64,000 nucleotides of DNA from Nigrospora sphaerica (Eukaryota > Ascomycota > Sordariomycetes > Amphisphaeriales > Apiosporaceae), in the NCBI GenBank assembly GCA_018287875.1, contig JAGVVL010000021.1, positions 310,001-374,000 on the forward strand, in the 5' to 3' direction. Below are positions 10,949 to 21,873 of this stretch, piece by piece. Position numbers and translations under genes: made by a program. The notes below the pieces were generated by a model. That model searched no databases. It had not been told where the DNA came from and saw only the letters and a program-made list of their open reading frames with translations. Each line of letters begins with the position of its first letter. The first letter of the stretch is position 1.

Positions 10949-11243
10949 TTAATTCATAATAACCATGATACAAGAACCAGCCTCACTTAGGCTTTCGCTA
11001 TCGCTCTCTTCATCTAGACTACTTTTAGCCTCCCTAGCCACTAACTGAGCCTGGTGGATGTCTTCGATGTTTGCGAACTTCGAATTAGGGCTCAAATCCA
11101 CCTTCTTTCTCTTCCTTGGTCTAATAGTCTCAATTCTAGCTTCGAGAGCCTGAATCTGCCTTTGAGCAGTAGCTAATTGGACATTTTTCTCATCAAAGGC
11201 CTTTTGAATCTTCCGGAAAAGTAGCCATTGAGTAGTTAAGTGT
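10949..11243 (-). pseudogene. C-terminal end of the split pogo transposase
   Basis: Read on the minus strand from 11243 to the TAA at 10949. It gives RKIQKAFDEK, a Gln-rich coiled stretch (QLATAQRQIQALEARIE), the basic RPRKRKKV segment and FANIEDIHQAQ, matching in order the C-terminal tails of the transposases at 4690-6342 and 29171-30823. The fragment joins directly to the left LTR. About 60-80 residues present in the other copies are missing between this piece and the one ending at 17176. Confidence 0.85.
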
Positions 11244-11532
11244 TGTCACGGGGTGGACCGTGACAGGCCATACCGGCACAGGGCAGCCTCTGAGACATCC
11301 TAAACTAGCTACGGATTAGTCGTCTCGCGATGGAGTTCTGTCAAGACCGCTTGGTACGGACCTCCGTTGGGGATTTAGATAAGAAGTCTGCGACCGAGAA
11401 GACTTCAGTTGTAGCTCTTCAAGCTACGTCCTGTCCACCAAGCCTGACCTGTACCGACAGAATAGGAACCTGGACCTGTAGCATAGAACCTGAATCGACT
11501 CTGTTATCCACCTGCCTGCCCGCTCCTTGACA
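11244..11532 (+). repeat. Left LTR of the Ty3/gypsy element
   Basis: 289 bp, TGTCACGG...CTTGACA. It would hold the promoter and polyadenylation signal of the element. It differs from the right LTR at six transitions, clustered in the last 90 bp. Confidence 0.95.
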
Positions 11533-11570
11533 TTACGTAGCTTCTTCCTAAGCTCGACACTGCTTTCGAA

Positions 11571-12983
11571 ATGTCGAACCGACCTACCGCACCTACCGAT
11601 ACCGAAGATCCCGGAGAACTGCTCGCGAGCGTCCAGGACGATGCGTCTGGATGGCTACTGTACCTGCGCACGCTACACGGGTATATCTCGAACCTGGAAA
11701 CCTCTTTAGCTGAAAGGGACTCGGCTCTAGCTGAAAGGGACTCTGCTCTAGCTGAAAGGGACTCCTCCCTTGCCTCCGTCCAAATCACCCTTGCAGAAAA
11801 AGAAGGGATAATCCGCTACCAAGAGAGCCGCTTAGATAAGGACCAAAAGACCATCGTCGACCTCCGCGTCGAGAACGAACGCCTCCTCCAAGCCGCCCTC
11901 CCTACCGTACAGACACCCCCGACCGAACAGTCACCCCGTCCCGAACCTGCCACTGAAGCGCCGGTAGATCATGCTCCGCGAACGCTTACATCTGCTCCTG
12001 CCTCACGTTCCGAACCCACCTCCCTTAGTGAGAAGATCCCTGACCCAAAGGAGTTTGATGGAACTCGAAGCGACCTTCGGAGGTTCGTCCAACAAGTCTA
12101 TTCGAAGATGGTCTCCAACGCCGACCGGTTCCCGTCCGCTATTTCCCGCCTAAATTACGTCGCTAGCCGTTTATCCGGAAAAGCTTACGACCTAATCCTA
12201 CCCCGCATCCAGCATGGAATCCCGCAGTTTATAGACTATACCAATATGCTATCCTACCTAGAAGAAGCCTTTGGAGACCCGGACCGAAAGCAGAACGCTG
12301 AGAACAAACTATACAATTTAAAACAACGGAACCTCGACTTCAGCGTCTTCTTCGCAGAGTTTGAGAGGCTCGCGTTAGAAAGCGAAGTCCCCGAAGCTGC
12401 CCTACCCCCTCTGCTGTCCCAAGGCGTGTCCCGAGAGATCCAGGACATGCTGCTACATAACCCTGCCCCCACGAGAGAGTATCGCGCGTTTGCCCGTCAT
12501 CTTCAAACTCTCGATAACCGATTTCGCCAGCACCAGCGTCAAGTTAACGGTCATAAAGGAACGATTAAGGCTAACAGTACCACCACCCCCGCCAATCCTA
12601 ACGTGCCTCCTAAGAACGAACCCCGCCCGCTTGCTGCTAAGACCGACGCCGGTGATCCTATGGACTTAAGTCACCAGCGTAGCCGCCTCCGCTCTCCGTC
12701 TGGCCGAAGAGAGAGAGGAGAATGTTTTCGGTGCGGCCATAAAGGCCACATAGTCGCCCAATGCCCCGAACCTGACCGCCGACCCGTCCAGTTCCGCCAG
12801 GCCCGCACTCCGAGCCCCCGAGAAAGCCCGCCCCCCACAATGTCCACGAACTTACCCACTCGGCAACTACCCACGCTCATTCAGTCTCCCCAGCCTATCT
12901 CCGCTACAGTCGCGTCTGCCAACCGGTTCCAGGAGCTGCGCACTGAGAGTCCCCAGTCGGTAAATGGCGTGAGCCTGTATTAA
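11571..12983 (+). CDS. gag: Gag structural protein of the Ty3/gypsy element
   Basis: 470 residues from ATG 11571. The N-terminal third is predicted coiled coil and contains three exact-length heptads, [14 protein letters not shown], encoded by three near-identical 21-bp units (11709-11771). The central region (about residues 150-300) matches the retrotransposon Gag pattern ([60 protein letters not shown]). A single CCHC knuckle, [14 protein letters not shown], sits near residue 385. Gag would assemble the particle and bind the genomic RNA. Pol lies in the -1 frame and is open across the gag stop, which fits frameshifting to make Gag-Pol. Confidence 0.93.
   Translation: MSNRPTAPTDTEDPGELLASVQDDASGWLLYLRTLHGYISNLETSLAERDSALAERDSALAERDSSLASVQITLAEKEGIIRYQESRLDKDQKTIVDLRVENERLLQAALPTVQTPPTEQSPRPEPATEAPVDHAPRTLTSAPASRSEPTSLSEKIPDPKEFDGTRSDLRRFVQQVYSKMVSNADRFPSAISRLNYVASRLSGKAYDLILPRIQHGIPQFIDYTNMLSYLEEAFGDPDRKQNAENKLYNLKQRNLDFSVFFAEFERLALESEVPEAALPPLLSQGVSREIQDMLLHNPAPTREYRAFARHLQTLDNRFRQHQRQVNGHKGTIKANSTTTPANPNVPPKNEPRPLAAKTDAGDPMDLSHQRSRLRSPSGRRERGECFRCGHKGHIVAQCPEPDRRPVQFRQARTPSPRESPPPTMSTNLPTRQLPTLIQSPQPISATVASANRFQELRTESPQSVNGVSLY
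11709..11771 (+). repeat. Three 21-bp units coding heptads in Gag
   Basis: GCTGAAAGGGACTCGGCTCT and two near copies in tandem, each encoding one seven-residue turn of coiled coil. The number of units could change by slippage without shifting the frame. Confidence 0.85.
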
Positions 12984-13021
12984 GTCGCTTACAGGCTCCC
13001 GAGCCCGGCGCCCTAACTCCG

Positions 13022-14743
13022 TTGCCCTTACCGATATCTGCCCGTTCCGTCCATGGCCTATCTATCCGCGAAGAAGAAGATATGCGTGGAAAGCTTATGG
13101 TTTTACCTGCCACCCTGATTTCCGATGACTACACCCTGCCGACTTACGCCCTAACCGACTCCGGGGCCGCCGCTAAGGCATTCATTGACCGCAGCTGGGC
13201 TGAAGCCCACGAGCTGCCGATGCGGCCCTTACGAAGACCGTTCGAGATCGAGGTGATCGACGGTCGCCCGAGCGAGAGTGGGAAGGTTACCCACTTCGTC
13301 GAATGTTCGATGCGGATAAACGATCATCACGAGAAACGACTACGTTTCTTCGTAACCCAGCTAGCTTACTTCCCCGTTGTCCTTGGAATCCCGTGGCTTA
13401 AGATACACGACCCACGTGTGGGGTTCGCGAGTCACACGTTCACGTTCGATAGCGAATTCTGTCGCCAGAACTGCAACATACCAGAGAGACCTATGAAGAT
13501 CGTCGCCATGCATGACGTCCCTGCTCGAGCCCGCCCGGAGAACCTGCCGAACCGTCCGGAGGCCTTATCCCGATGGGACGTAGCCCCAATCACTGCTCGC
13601 GCCTGCTCAGCGTACCTAAGGAAAGGATACGCCGCGTTTCCCGTCACCGTCGAAGAGATCGACGAGCACTTATCCCAGAAGGCTGATCCGCCCCTGTCTG
13701 AGCAACTCCCGCTAGAACTGCAAGAATTCGAAGATGTGTTCTCGCCGAAAGAGGCAGAGAAACTACCACCGCACCGAGATCACGATCACGAGATCAGACT
13801 GATGGAAGGGAAAATGCCCCCCTTCGGACCCCTATACGCTATGTCCCGCGAAGAACTAGCCGCACTAAAAGAGTGGCTACAAGAGAATCTCCGGAAAGGG
13901 TTTGTCCGACCTAGCTCGTCCCCGGCTGCGTCCCCCGTCCTGTTTGTTAAGAAGCCTGGAGGAGGGCTCCGCTTCTGTGTCGACTACCGCGCCCTAAACA
14001 ATATCACTATTAAGGACCGTTACCCGCTGCCCCTAGTTAAGGAGACCCTAAATAACCTAAAGGGAATGAAGTATTTCTCTAAGGTCGACATTATTGCGGC
14101 ATTTAACGAGATCAGGGTTAAAGAGGGACAAGAATACCTGACCGCATTCCGCACCCGTTTTGGCTTATTCGAGTCGTTAGTTATGCCTTTCGGACTAACT
14201 GGAGCCCCTGCCACATTCCAGAGGTTTATTAACGATACCTTACGACAACACCTAGACATCTGCTGCACTGCGTACCTAGACGACATCCTAATTTACAGCC
14301 GGACCCGCGAGGAACACGTCGAACACCTACGGAAGGTGCTTCAAGCATTAAGAGAAGCCGGCCTATTTGCGAAAATATCGAAGTGCGAATTCTTTAAAAC
14401 TGAGACCACATTCCTAGGGATGATTGTTGGCCGCGATGGCCTACGTATGGACCCCGCTAAGATTGAGACAGTTAAGAACTGGGCCACTCCGTCCTGCTTA
14501 ACCGACGTACAAGCGTTTATCGGCTTTGGGAACTTCTACCGCCGGTTCATCCGGGACTTTTCGAAGATTGTCGCCCCGCTAGTTAACCTCACAAGGAAAG
14601 GGGTTGAATTCGCTTGGACAGAAGAATGTGAGAATGCATTCGTTGCATTAAAGAACGCGTTCACATCGGCCCCAATCCTGGCTCCCAATCCTGGCTCCCT
14701 TCGACTGGGAGAAAGAAGTGATTTTAGAGACCGATGCCTCTGA
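13022..14743 (+). pseudogene. pol: Pol, first part: protease and reverse transcriptase
   Basis: The aspartic protease site reads [14 protein letters not shown] near residue 45. The reverse transcriptase follows with [50 protein letters not shown], the [16 protein letters not shown] motif and the YLDDILIYS catalytic DD, then the thumb ([30 protein letters not shown]). The frame ends in missense and a stop at 14743 because a 13-bp tandem duplication (14671-14683 copied as 14684-14696, CCCAATCCTGGCT) shifts it by one base. Ignoring one copy, the frame runs straight into the RNase H of the next ORF. No ATG is needed at 13022: the frame is open upstream over the gag stop. Confidence 0.93.
14671..14696 (+). 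repeat. 13-bp tandem duplication breaking pol
   Basis: CCCAATCCTGGCT occurs twice back to back. 13 is not a multiple of three, and this is exactly where the reverse transcriptase frame ends and the RNase H frame begins. Confidence 0.9.
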
Positions 14744-16832
14744 CTATGTCTCTGCTGGTGTGCTATCACAGTACGGAGACGACGGAATTCTACGCCCAGT
14801 TGCCTTCTTCTCAAAAAAGCACTCTTCGACAGAGTGTAACTACGAGATTTACGATAAGGAACTTCTAGCCATCATTCGTTGCTTCGAAGAATGGCGTCCT
14901 GAACTGGAAGGCGCGTTATCGCCGATTAAGGTCATTACCGACCACCGGAACCTGGAATACTTCACAACAACAAAGTTATTAAACCGCCGACAAGCAAGAT
15001 GGTCTGAATTCTTATCTCGATTTAACTTTAAGATCGTGTACCGACCCGGGAAGCAAGGAATAAAACCTGACGCCCTAACTAGGAGGTCAGAGGACCTACC
15101 TAAAGAGGGGGATGAACGACTGCTACACCAGAGTAGAGTCGTCCTAAAGAAAGAGAACTTCGAACCGCGAAGGAAATCAGTCCGCTTCGAGGAAAGCCCG
15201 ACTAGAGCCAACGCCGTAACTAGATCGCAATCCGCTCCTAGCCGTCCCCTAGAACTAAGCGCCGTCGACCTAGACCCCCAGCCTGCTATTACACCATCTC
15301 TACGACAAGAACGCCACGCCCCATTACTGCCGCCAGCTATTCAGAACCTCATGACCCGAGGATACGAGTCGGACGAGACCGTTCACTCCATCTTAAAGGC
15401 ACTGCGCACCGGAAAACCCCGCCACCCCTTAATCTCCCTTGCCGAGTGCGAGGAACGAGCTGGTATGCTGTACTACCGCGACCGCCTTTATGTCCCTGAC
15501 CTACCCGAACTCCGCGCTGAACTAACTCGTTCGTACCACGACACTGCCGTGGCTGGACACCTAAAGAGAGCCCGCACGTACGAGACCCTGTCCCGAGACT
15601 ACTACTGGCCGCGGATGTACGCCTTCGTGGAGCAATGGACTAACAACTGTCACACCTGCCGCCGGACCACTTCTTCCCGCGAAGCTAAGCAAGGAGTGCT
15701 CCGCCCGCTGCCCGTACCCGAACGAGCATGGCAGGACATTTCGATGGACTTCATCGTACACCTACCGAAGAGTGACGGCTACGACGCTATCTTAGTCGTG
15801 GTCTGCCGCTTAACGAAGATGAAACACTTCATCGCCTGCCGAGACACCTGTGGCGCCGATGAGGTCGCGCGCCTATACCTGAATAACGTCTGGAAACTGC
15901 ACGGCCTACCGAGAACCGTAATCTCCGACCGAGGTCCCCAATTTGTGGGACGATTCTGGGAACACCTAACCCACCGACTAGGCATTCAAAGCCTGCTGTC
16001 GACTGCCTTTCACCCCGAGACCGATGGCCAGACCGAACGAGCGAACTCGTTCCTAGAACAGTACCTCCGCGCCCAAGTGTCGTACTTACAAGACGATTGG
16101 AGCCGCTGGCTCCCCTTAGCTGAATTCGCGTTAAACAATGCCCTGAATGAGAGCATTAAGACCACACCGTTCTTCGCGAACTACGGATTCCACCCGAGAA
16201 TCGGGTTTGAACCACTGGACCCCGACCGTACCCCTGCAGCCCTAGACGCTGAGCGCGTCGCCCAGAAGATTCAGGAAGTCCACGAGATGTTAAAGTCGGA
16301 GATCTGTTTAGCGCAAGCCCGCCACGAGGAATACGCCAACCGTAAAAGACGCCCCGCCCGCCGATACCAAGTAGGCCAGAAAGTCTGGCTTGACGCCCGA
16401 AATATACGGACGAAACGCCCTCAGAAGAAACTCGACTGGAAGCAACTCGGACCCTTCACTATTACGAAGGTCGTGAGCCCGTACGCTTATCAGTTAAACC
16501 TGCCCCCGTCTATGAGGAACCACCCGGTATTCCATGTTAGCCTACTCCGTCCTGATCCTGACGATCCTGCCCCCGGTCAAGTACAACCACCGCCCCCGCC
16601 TATAGAGGTCGACGGCGTCGAAGAGTTCGAAGTCGAAGACATCCTGGATTCCCGTCTGGACAACCGAGGCGGAGGCCGAGGCTCCCGCTTAAAATACACC
16701 GTGAAGTGGGCTGGATACGACCAACCAACCGAGGAGCCTGCGGAATACGTCGCTAACGCCAGCGAGGTAGTGGCAAACTTCCATCGGAGATACCCAGAGA
16801 AACCGAGACCTACTAACCTACGGAAGGCTTAA
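14718..16832 (+). pseudogene. pol: Pol, second part: RNase H, integrase and chromodomain
   Basis: 704-residue frame. RNase [18 protein letters not shown], then [11 protein letters not shown]. Integrase: HHCC zinc finger (H-x7-H ... CHTCRR near 15540-15665), then the catalytic core with Asp in [10 protein letters not shown], Asp in [10 protein letters not shown] and Glu in the [12 protein letters not shown] segment. The C-terminal part has the GPFTITKV and HPVFHVSLL linker common to chromoviral integrases, then a chromodomain ([21 protein letters not shown], about 16690-16760) that would steer insertion to marked chromatin. The protein itself is open, but it is out of frame with the reverse transcriptase because of the upstream 13-bp duplication, so this copy cannot make full Pol without correction. 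Confidence 0.93.
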
Positions 16833-16886
16833 CTGTCCGCCCCTCAGAACCGCGTCGATGGAACTCCGCCTTGAGGAGGGGAGTAC

Positions 16887-17175
16887 TGTCACGGGGTGGA
16901 CCGTGACAGGCCATACCGGCACAGGGCAGCCTCTGAGACATCCTAAACTAGCTACGGATTAGTCGTCTCGCGATGGAGTTCTGTCAAGACCGCTTGGTAC
17001 GGACCTCCGTTGGGGATTTAGATAAGAAGTCTGCGACCGAGAAGACTTCAGTTGTAGCTCTTCAAGCTACGTCCTGTCCATCAAGCCTGACCTGTACCGA
17101 CGGAATAGGAACCTGGACCTGTAGCATAGAACCTGAATCGACTCTATTACCCGCCTGCCTGCCTGCTCCTTGACA
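16887..17175 (+). repeat. Right LTR of the Ty3/gypsy element
   Basis: 289 bp, same length and ends as the left LTR; six transitions separate them. It abuts the N-terminal pogo fragment directly. Confidence 0.95.
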
Positions 17176-18301
17176 GCTTAGCTATGCTCACTGGCTAGAG
17201 ACCGGCGGCTTTCCACCCATTCCGGATATTCTGACCGGTAAGACCAGCTAAGCGAGCCTTCTGGTAGCAGGCAAGAAAATTTCGCTTGCCAACTACCGTT
17301 AAGTCCGTTAATTGAGTTAGAAATCCGAGCTCTTTCCGGTACGCCGATTTTAAAGAACTGAAAACGGCTAAATCGAGAGGTTGGAGGACATGAGAGGTAT
17401 GAGGGGGCAAAAAGAGAAGGTAAATCCGATAAGAGAAGCACTGAAACATAAAATCAGTTGTTGTATGGCTGCTATGGCCGTCTATAACGAGTAGGCGGTA
17501 CTCGGAAGGGTCCTCCGGGGTGGTATTTGGGATAAAGACTTTCTTAAGCCACTCGAGCGCTGTTTCGTCTGTGATCCATCCGTTTTCGGTTGCAGTGAAC
17601 TGCCAGCCTCTGAATTGGCTTAAATCGACCGGGAACCATTGCTGTTGAACCGTTTTGCCCTTAAAAATGACCAATGGGGGCAGGGCGCGGCCTTAAGCAG
17701 AGATGCATTCAATGAAGGACGTCCAAGCACGAGAACCAGGCTGTTTCTTTCGGATTGAGCGTTTTTCGGAACCTCCAAGTACTAGACCGTTTAATCCAGC
17801 ACCTTCTAGGAGTCCTGCTTTATCCATGTTGTAGCAGTTAGCCGGCTTCACCCTCTGGATCTCCGGTAGTTGAAGATACCAGAACCATGGGCGAATTACC
17901 TCAACTGAGGCGCCATTGACACGCTGCGAGTCGATAGACCGGCTCTTCTGAACCCTTATAGCTGGGTTCCTGCGTAGGAAGGCCTGCAGCCACCTCTTTC
18001 CTAGTGGCTCGCTGTCGCCTTGAGCCCGGAGGATGCGTTCGGCGAACTCCTTGACTTAGGCGTGTGAAGGTAGAAGCCCTAGGGCAGCTTGGGTCAGGAT
18101 CCAAGTCGTAAGTAGCTCTTCTTGGACTGGTCTAAGCCTCTGCTGGTATGCGAAAGCTTCTGACCTGCGTTAATGTCCTTTAATTCGGTTTCTAAGTGTC
18201 GACCTCGGAATTCCGTATTCTTGAGCGGATTGCTGGACTGAAGCCCCATTGGCGACGGAATCGAGAGCACTTCGGAGATCTTGTTCGTCGTATGGCTTCA
18301 T
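17176..18301 (-). pseudogene. N-terminal and catalytic part of the split pogo transposase
   Basis: In one frame from ATG 18301 downward: HTH (NGASVQQSAQEYGIPRSTLRNRI), the second DNA-binding region (LGKRWLQAFLRRNPAIRVQKSRSID), NMDKAGLLEG with the first Asp, VIDGHSSHTTTDF with the second, and LQPLDLAVF with the third. At least four in-frame stops are present: one after the first HTH, one near SHA, one in the SAxGRALPP motif just above 17674, and one after NGWKAAGL at 17195. The open piece 17195-17674 is just the longest interval between stops. Sequence ends at the retroelement junction. Confidence 0.88.
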
Positions 18302-18406
18302 CTTTGATTATTACAATTCTAACTTAAGTTATATTTCATTTGGAGCAAAATTGGCGAAGAAATAAAAGATATCAATTCGGGTGGCTGGGATGGCGGTGAA
18401 TATTTT

Positions 18407-18451
18407 AGGGTGGCCAAAAGTGGGGGGTGGCCAAATGGGGGTCACCTAACT
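18407..18451 (-). repeat. Right 45-bp inverted repeat of the split pogo element
   Basis: Perfect partner of 10853-10897, followed by TA at 18452-18453. Confidence 0.95.
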
Positions 18452-18599
18452 TACTTGGCCTCCGCGTCGGGGAGGCTCCCAGGTTAGGATAATGCAAAGA
18501 CAGAGGAAGGAAGATGCCCAGATACAACGTACCATAAGCAGCACCAACACTAGTGTAGGTTTATAATCATTTTCGGAAATCCTGGGATACTTGGTGGAA

Positions 18600-20513
18600 T
18601 TAATCCTGCTCTTCAAACCAACTCATCTCTTTTATCTTCCACCAACTGCGAAGACGGTCTTTGACATCCTCGTTGAATTCCCGCAATGCCTCATCCCTGG
18701 TAAGGAACCTCCCCTTACCGAGCACTTGAACAGTGTCGCTCGAGTTACAGGAAATTAACTGTAAAAAGATATAACAGGTGTCCTCAATGAGGTTCAGCGG
18801 AGCAATGTGGATCGCCACATGTAGTCGTGATTCCCAGCGCTCCATGGCTGACTCCCATGCGCTATCATAGCTCCGAGCACCTTTCATCCGATAATTCAAT
18901 TGTTGGCCATAAGCGGATGTGGAAGGACGCCAGGGAAGATTCCAATCACGGTTCTCCCTCAGGCCTGTCTTGAGCTGCTCCTTGGTCATGCAATGGCGGA
19001 CTAGCCGTTTGTCTGTGTGAAGGATACGGTGGAAATCCCCATCCAGACATTCTGGGGAGAGAAGAGGCACGAATGCACACTCGGCATCACGGTATTGGCC
19101 GAGTACTATGGCGAAAGGGAATAGCCGGCTATACCTTTGGCTCGATCCAGTACCATGTAGGGGGTTTGGCGCAAAGAAGATCACGCCGTGAGGTCCTGTA
19201 TGGCCTGCTGGGAATGAAAAGCGCCGGTCCGTTCGAGAATACCTTGCATGCGGAAGGCAATATACTTCGTCGATAACGATACTGTTCCGAGGGATGTCGA
19301 TTGGGTGATACACACGCGCAAGGCTGAAGCTCGTCGGCCGCCGATCCATCAAGTATGGCGTCGGTTCTTTGACAATGGTGCTTTCACTTTTGAAATTTCC
19401 GCCCTCTTCGACTGGAACAAGAATCAGAGACTCGTACCGTGCCCAATATGGCGATTGCCAGTCGCAAATCGGAATTCCAATATAGTCAGTAATGCCCACG
19501 TCACCCACATGGACAGTACAGTTTAGGATCAAGACTCTGTACCAATCCTGTGGCAAAAAAGGGAACTGAACTCGAAGGCCATTGTGCTGAATTACTGGCA
19601 GTGGGGCAGGCTCTCGACTGCCGATTAGGCGGATATCGTGACTTGAGATGAAATCTGACGGCGCGGCTGCAAACAATCCTTGGAGCTTGGATTGTTCACT
19701 TGGTCTTTTCGGATGGTCTTTGAGCCTTTGGATGACGTTTGGAAGTCCCCAAGCGAAGATTGTCTGATCGTCCGAGTTAATCTTCATGATCTCTTGCTGC
19801 AGTCGCAGAAACGCCTTTTTCCCTTCGCCATAGATGAGGGGCATGTTAACGTCAAAGATTCCCATCAGACAGTATGCCAGGTCTTCGACGCGAGTAGTGG
19901 TTCTCCGAGCTGCCCAGCGCATCCTACTCGCTATACAGATGTCGTTGAAGATACCAGTGGATAGGACGCGTTCTTCTATACCAGTTACGACATGCAGTTG
20001 TGCTGTTAACTCCGCCTTAGAGCCAAGGTAGTCCCATGTCGATGAATAGAACCACAGCCTGCGGGGAGCCACAAGCTCTTGTAGTGTCCAACCCCGGGTA
20101 AACCAGAGGCTTTCCGTGAGTTCGTTCACACAGCTGACATCATCCAGGAATACGTAGCAGATCTTGGCGTTTTGGTACCACCGAAACATGGAGTTGATAG
20201 CCTCGGAAAGCTCTGCGGTGCTGGTCTTGTCTATGCAGCACCTGCGACAACTATCAGCCATGAACATGCATTGTGCGGTATGAGTTGCAGATTCTTACGT
20301 GTCGACCCAGGCCCAGTCCAAACCATCCTTAACAGCCTGCATGCAACAGAACTTGATCTTGGCATAGCCTTTGCGCGACTCAACCCCAGGCGTTGACATG
20401 TGCTGCAGAGTGCATTCTTCCTCTCGCCACCGGTGGGAAAGGATGGCGTAGTCCTTGTCGCTGTCGCCCGGAAACTCATGAATCTCAAGTGTGGAGGTAT
20501 GGAGCAGCCGCAT
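18600..20513 (-). CDS. HET-domain protein (heterokaryon-incompatibility type)
   Basis: Two exons, 20513-20299 and 20241-18600, joined across a 57-bp intron (GTAAGA...CGCAG, phase 2), give 618 residues. The HET domain fills the first 170 or so residues: DYAILSHRW, the WVDTCCIDK motif that spans the intron, INSMFRWYQNAKICYVFLDDV, WFTRGWTLQELVAP, and the closing RVEDLAYCLMGIFDVNMPLIYGEGKKAFLRLQQEI. HET proteins trigger cell death when unlike hyphae fuse. The 400-residue C-terminal part has no repeats or NTPase motifs that I can see, as in the common HET-only group. The start ATG gives MRLLHTSTLEIHEF, the usual opening of this family. It lies next to the dead pogo element but is itself open. Confidence 0.9.
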
Positions 20514-21873
20514 AGTGGCTTTCTACCTCCGGGTGTCGTGAAGTTTGTAAGGCTAAAGGCCAGAGAGTGCAGGTGACTGTCATCGGTGCTGGCTACATGA
20601 TACATATGGAGGCTGCGGGGGGAAAGGGTATTTAAGAACAACCTCAGAACCCCACCTATAGCCTGCAGAGCTCTCTAAGCGCTAAAACCAGGGCTGAGCA
20701 GCTGCCAAGCACTTGGAAGCGTCATATAACGAAATGGGAGCCCACGGAGCTTCTTGGCCACCAACACACGGCTTAGAGTATGTTCCATCCGTGGCATGCA
20801 CTGCCTCTAGGCTAATTGAAGGTTCCTACGTACTTTCAATTCATTGGTACGCGTTTGAGTCGCCTCTTGGCTACTTCATCATCCTTCTGTCACTATCCTT
20901 CACGAGTCCACCGACGGTCATGGAGTCACAGTTCGCGGCTCTGTCACCTGTAATAAGTCAGCTACCACTCTGGCTAGGGACAGGACATTCAAGCCTCGAC
21001 TGTAACTGTTACGATATGATGAATTGCCCTCTCTGAGAGCAAGAGAAGGGGCGGGAGAGATCTTGCAATGCCGATGCGTCGACTTGCAGGATAGCCACAG
21101 GCCCGGGATCTTGCGTCGTTGAATTAAGCTCCGCAAAACGAACTTGCTTTCCACTTGCGATGCGTCTTCTGACCTTATCTTGAGTCGCAACGCCTGGCGC
21201 CCATCAGGAAGTGACTCGGTCATTAAGGCATAACCACTGGCTAAATGGCAGTGCAGGTGCGAGATTAGCGGAGCCATCGGTAATATTACCACACCGCGGT
21301 ACTACAGTAAGCACTACGGATGGCGCAGTTTCAGCTCCTGCACAAGGTCAACACCATAGCCACGACCCAAGCGCTCGCCATAACGAAGGTAATTCGTACA
21401 CACACCCATTCACTTTATTGACGCCCGGGCAGCGGAGCCGAAAGGGCAACTAAAAGTATTACGCTTACATTGCTGATACTGCTCTTGTCACCCAATGGCC
21501 TTAATGATCCTGTTTGGCCGTTGTCGGCAACCGCCCTTTGAGGCGTTTCAGTTCCAGCACCACCTCGAGTCCTTTGGCCCCGGCGCGCGCGATATATTCT
21601 CTGTACGTGAGTTTATTGCCCATGATGACCCGTGGATCTTGAAGTGGTCTTTAGGCTGCGCGGTCTGTCCTTTAATCACTAAGTGCTTTGCACTGGACTT
21701 GTCTGCTTTGCAGGCGAAGTGGACGACGGCTGTCTCATCGGCTTCGTGGCCGAGGGCCGTATCACGAGGATGAGTATCACGACTGGCGCCACCCGCACGA
21801 GCACAGCGGGCATAGTTTCGGGGCATGCAAGTGCGCAGAAACAGAAATGGAACTCATTGTCCGCCGACTGCCT
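20514..21873. other. 1.4 kb without a supported gene
   Basis: Presumed promoter of the HET gene on one side and 3' flank of the coiled-coil gene on the other. Only chance frames below 130 codons are present and none shows motifs. Confidence 0.4.

Larger units (their letters stand above)
11244..17175 (+). mobile_element. Ty3/gypsy LTR retrotransposon with chromodomain
   Basis: 5932-bp element with 289-bp LTRs (11244-11532 and 16887-17175), each TG...CA and starting TGTCACGGGGTGG. I count six differences between the LTRs, all transitions, so about 98% identity and a fairly recent insertion. A purine-rich tract (GAGGAGGGGAG) precedes the right LTR. Order is gag, protease, reverse transcriptase, RNase H, integrase, chromodomain, as in Ty3/gypsy chromoviruses. 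The 5-bp flanks (AGTGT on the left, GCTTA on the right) do not match, so no target-site duplication survives. A 13-bp duplication breaks pol. Confidence 0.95.
10853..18451 (-). mobile_element. Second pogo/Fot1 transposon, split by an LTR retroelement
   Basis: The outer ends are a perfect 45-bp inverted repeat: 10853-10897 (AGTTAGGTGACCCCCATTTG...) and 18407-18451, flanked by TA at 10851-10852 and 18452-18453. Between them lie transposase fragments on the minus strand (18301 down to 17176, then 11243 down to 10949) and the retroelement 11244-17175. Subtracting the retroelement leaves 1667 bp, about 260 bp less than the 1927 bp of the other two pogo copies, so DNA was lost at or after the retroelement insertion. 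Confidence 0.92.

Noticed and set aside
16887..17180. 5-bp target duplication of the LTR element
   Set aside because: The flanks AGTGT and GCTTA do not match, so none is claimed.
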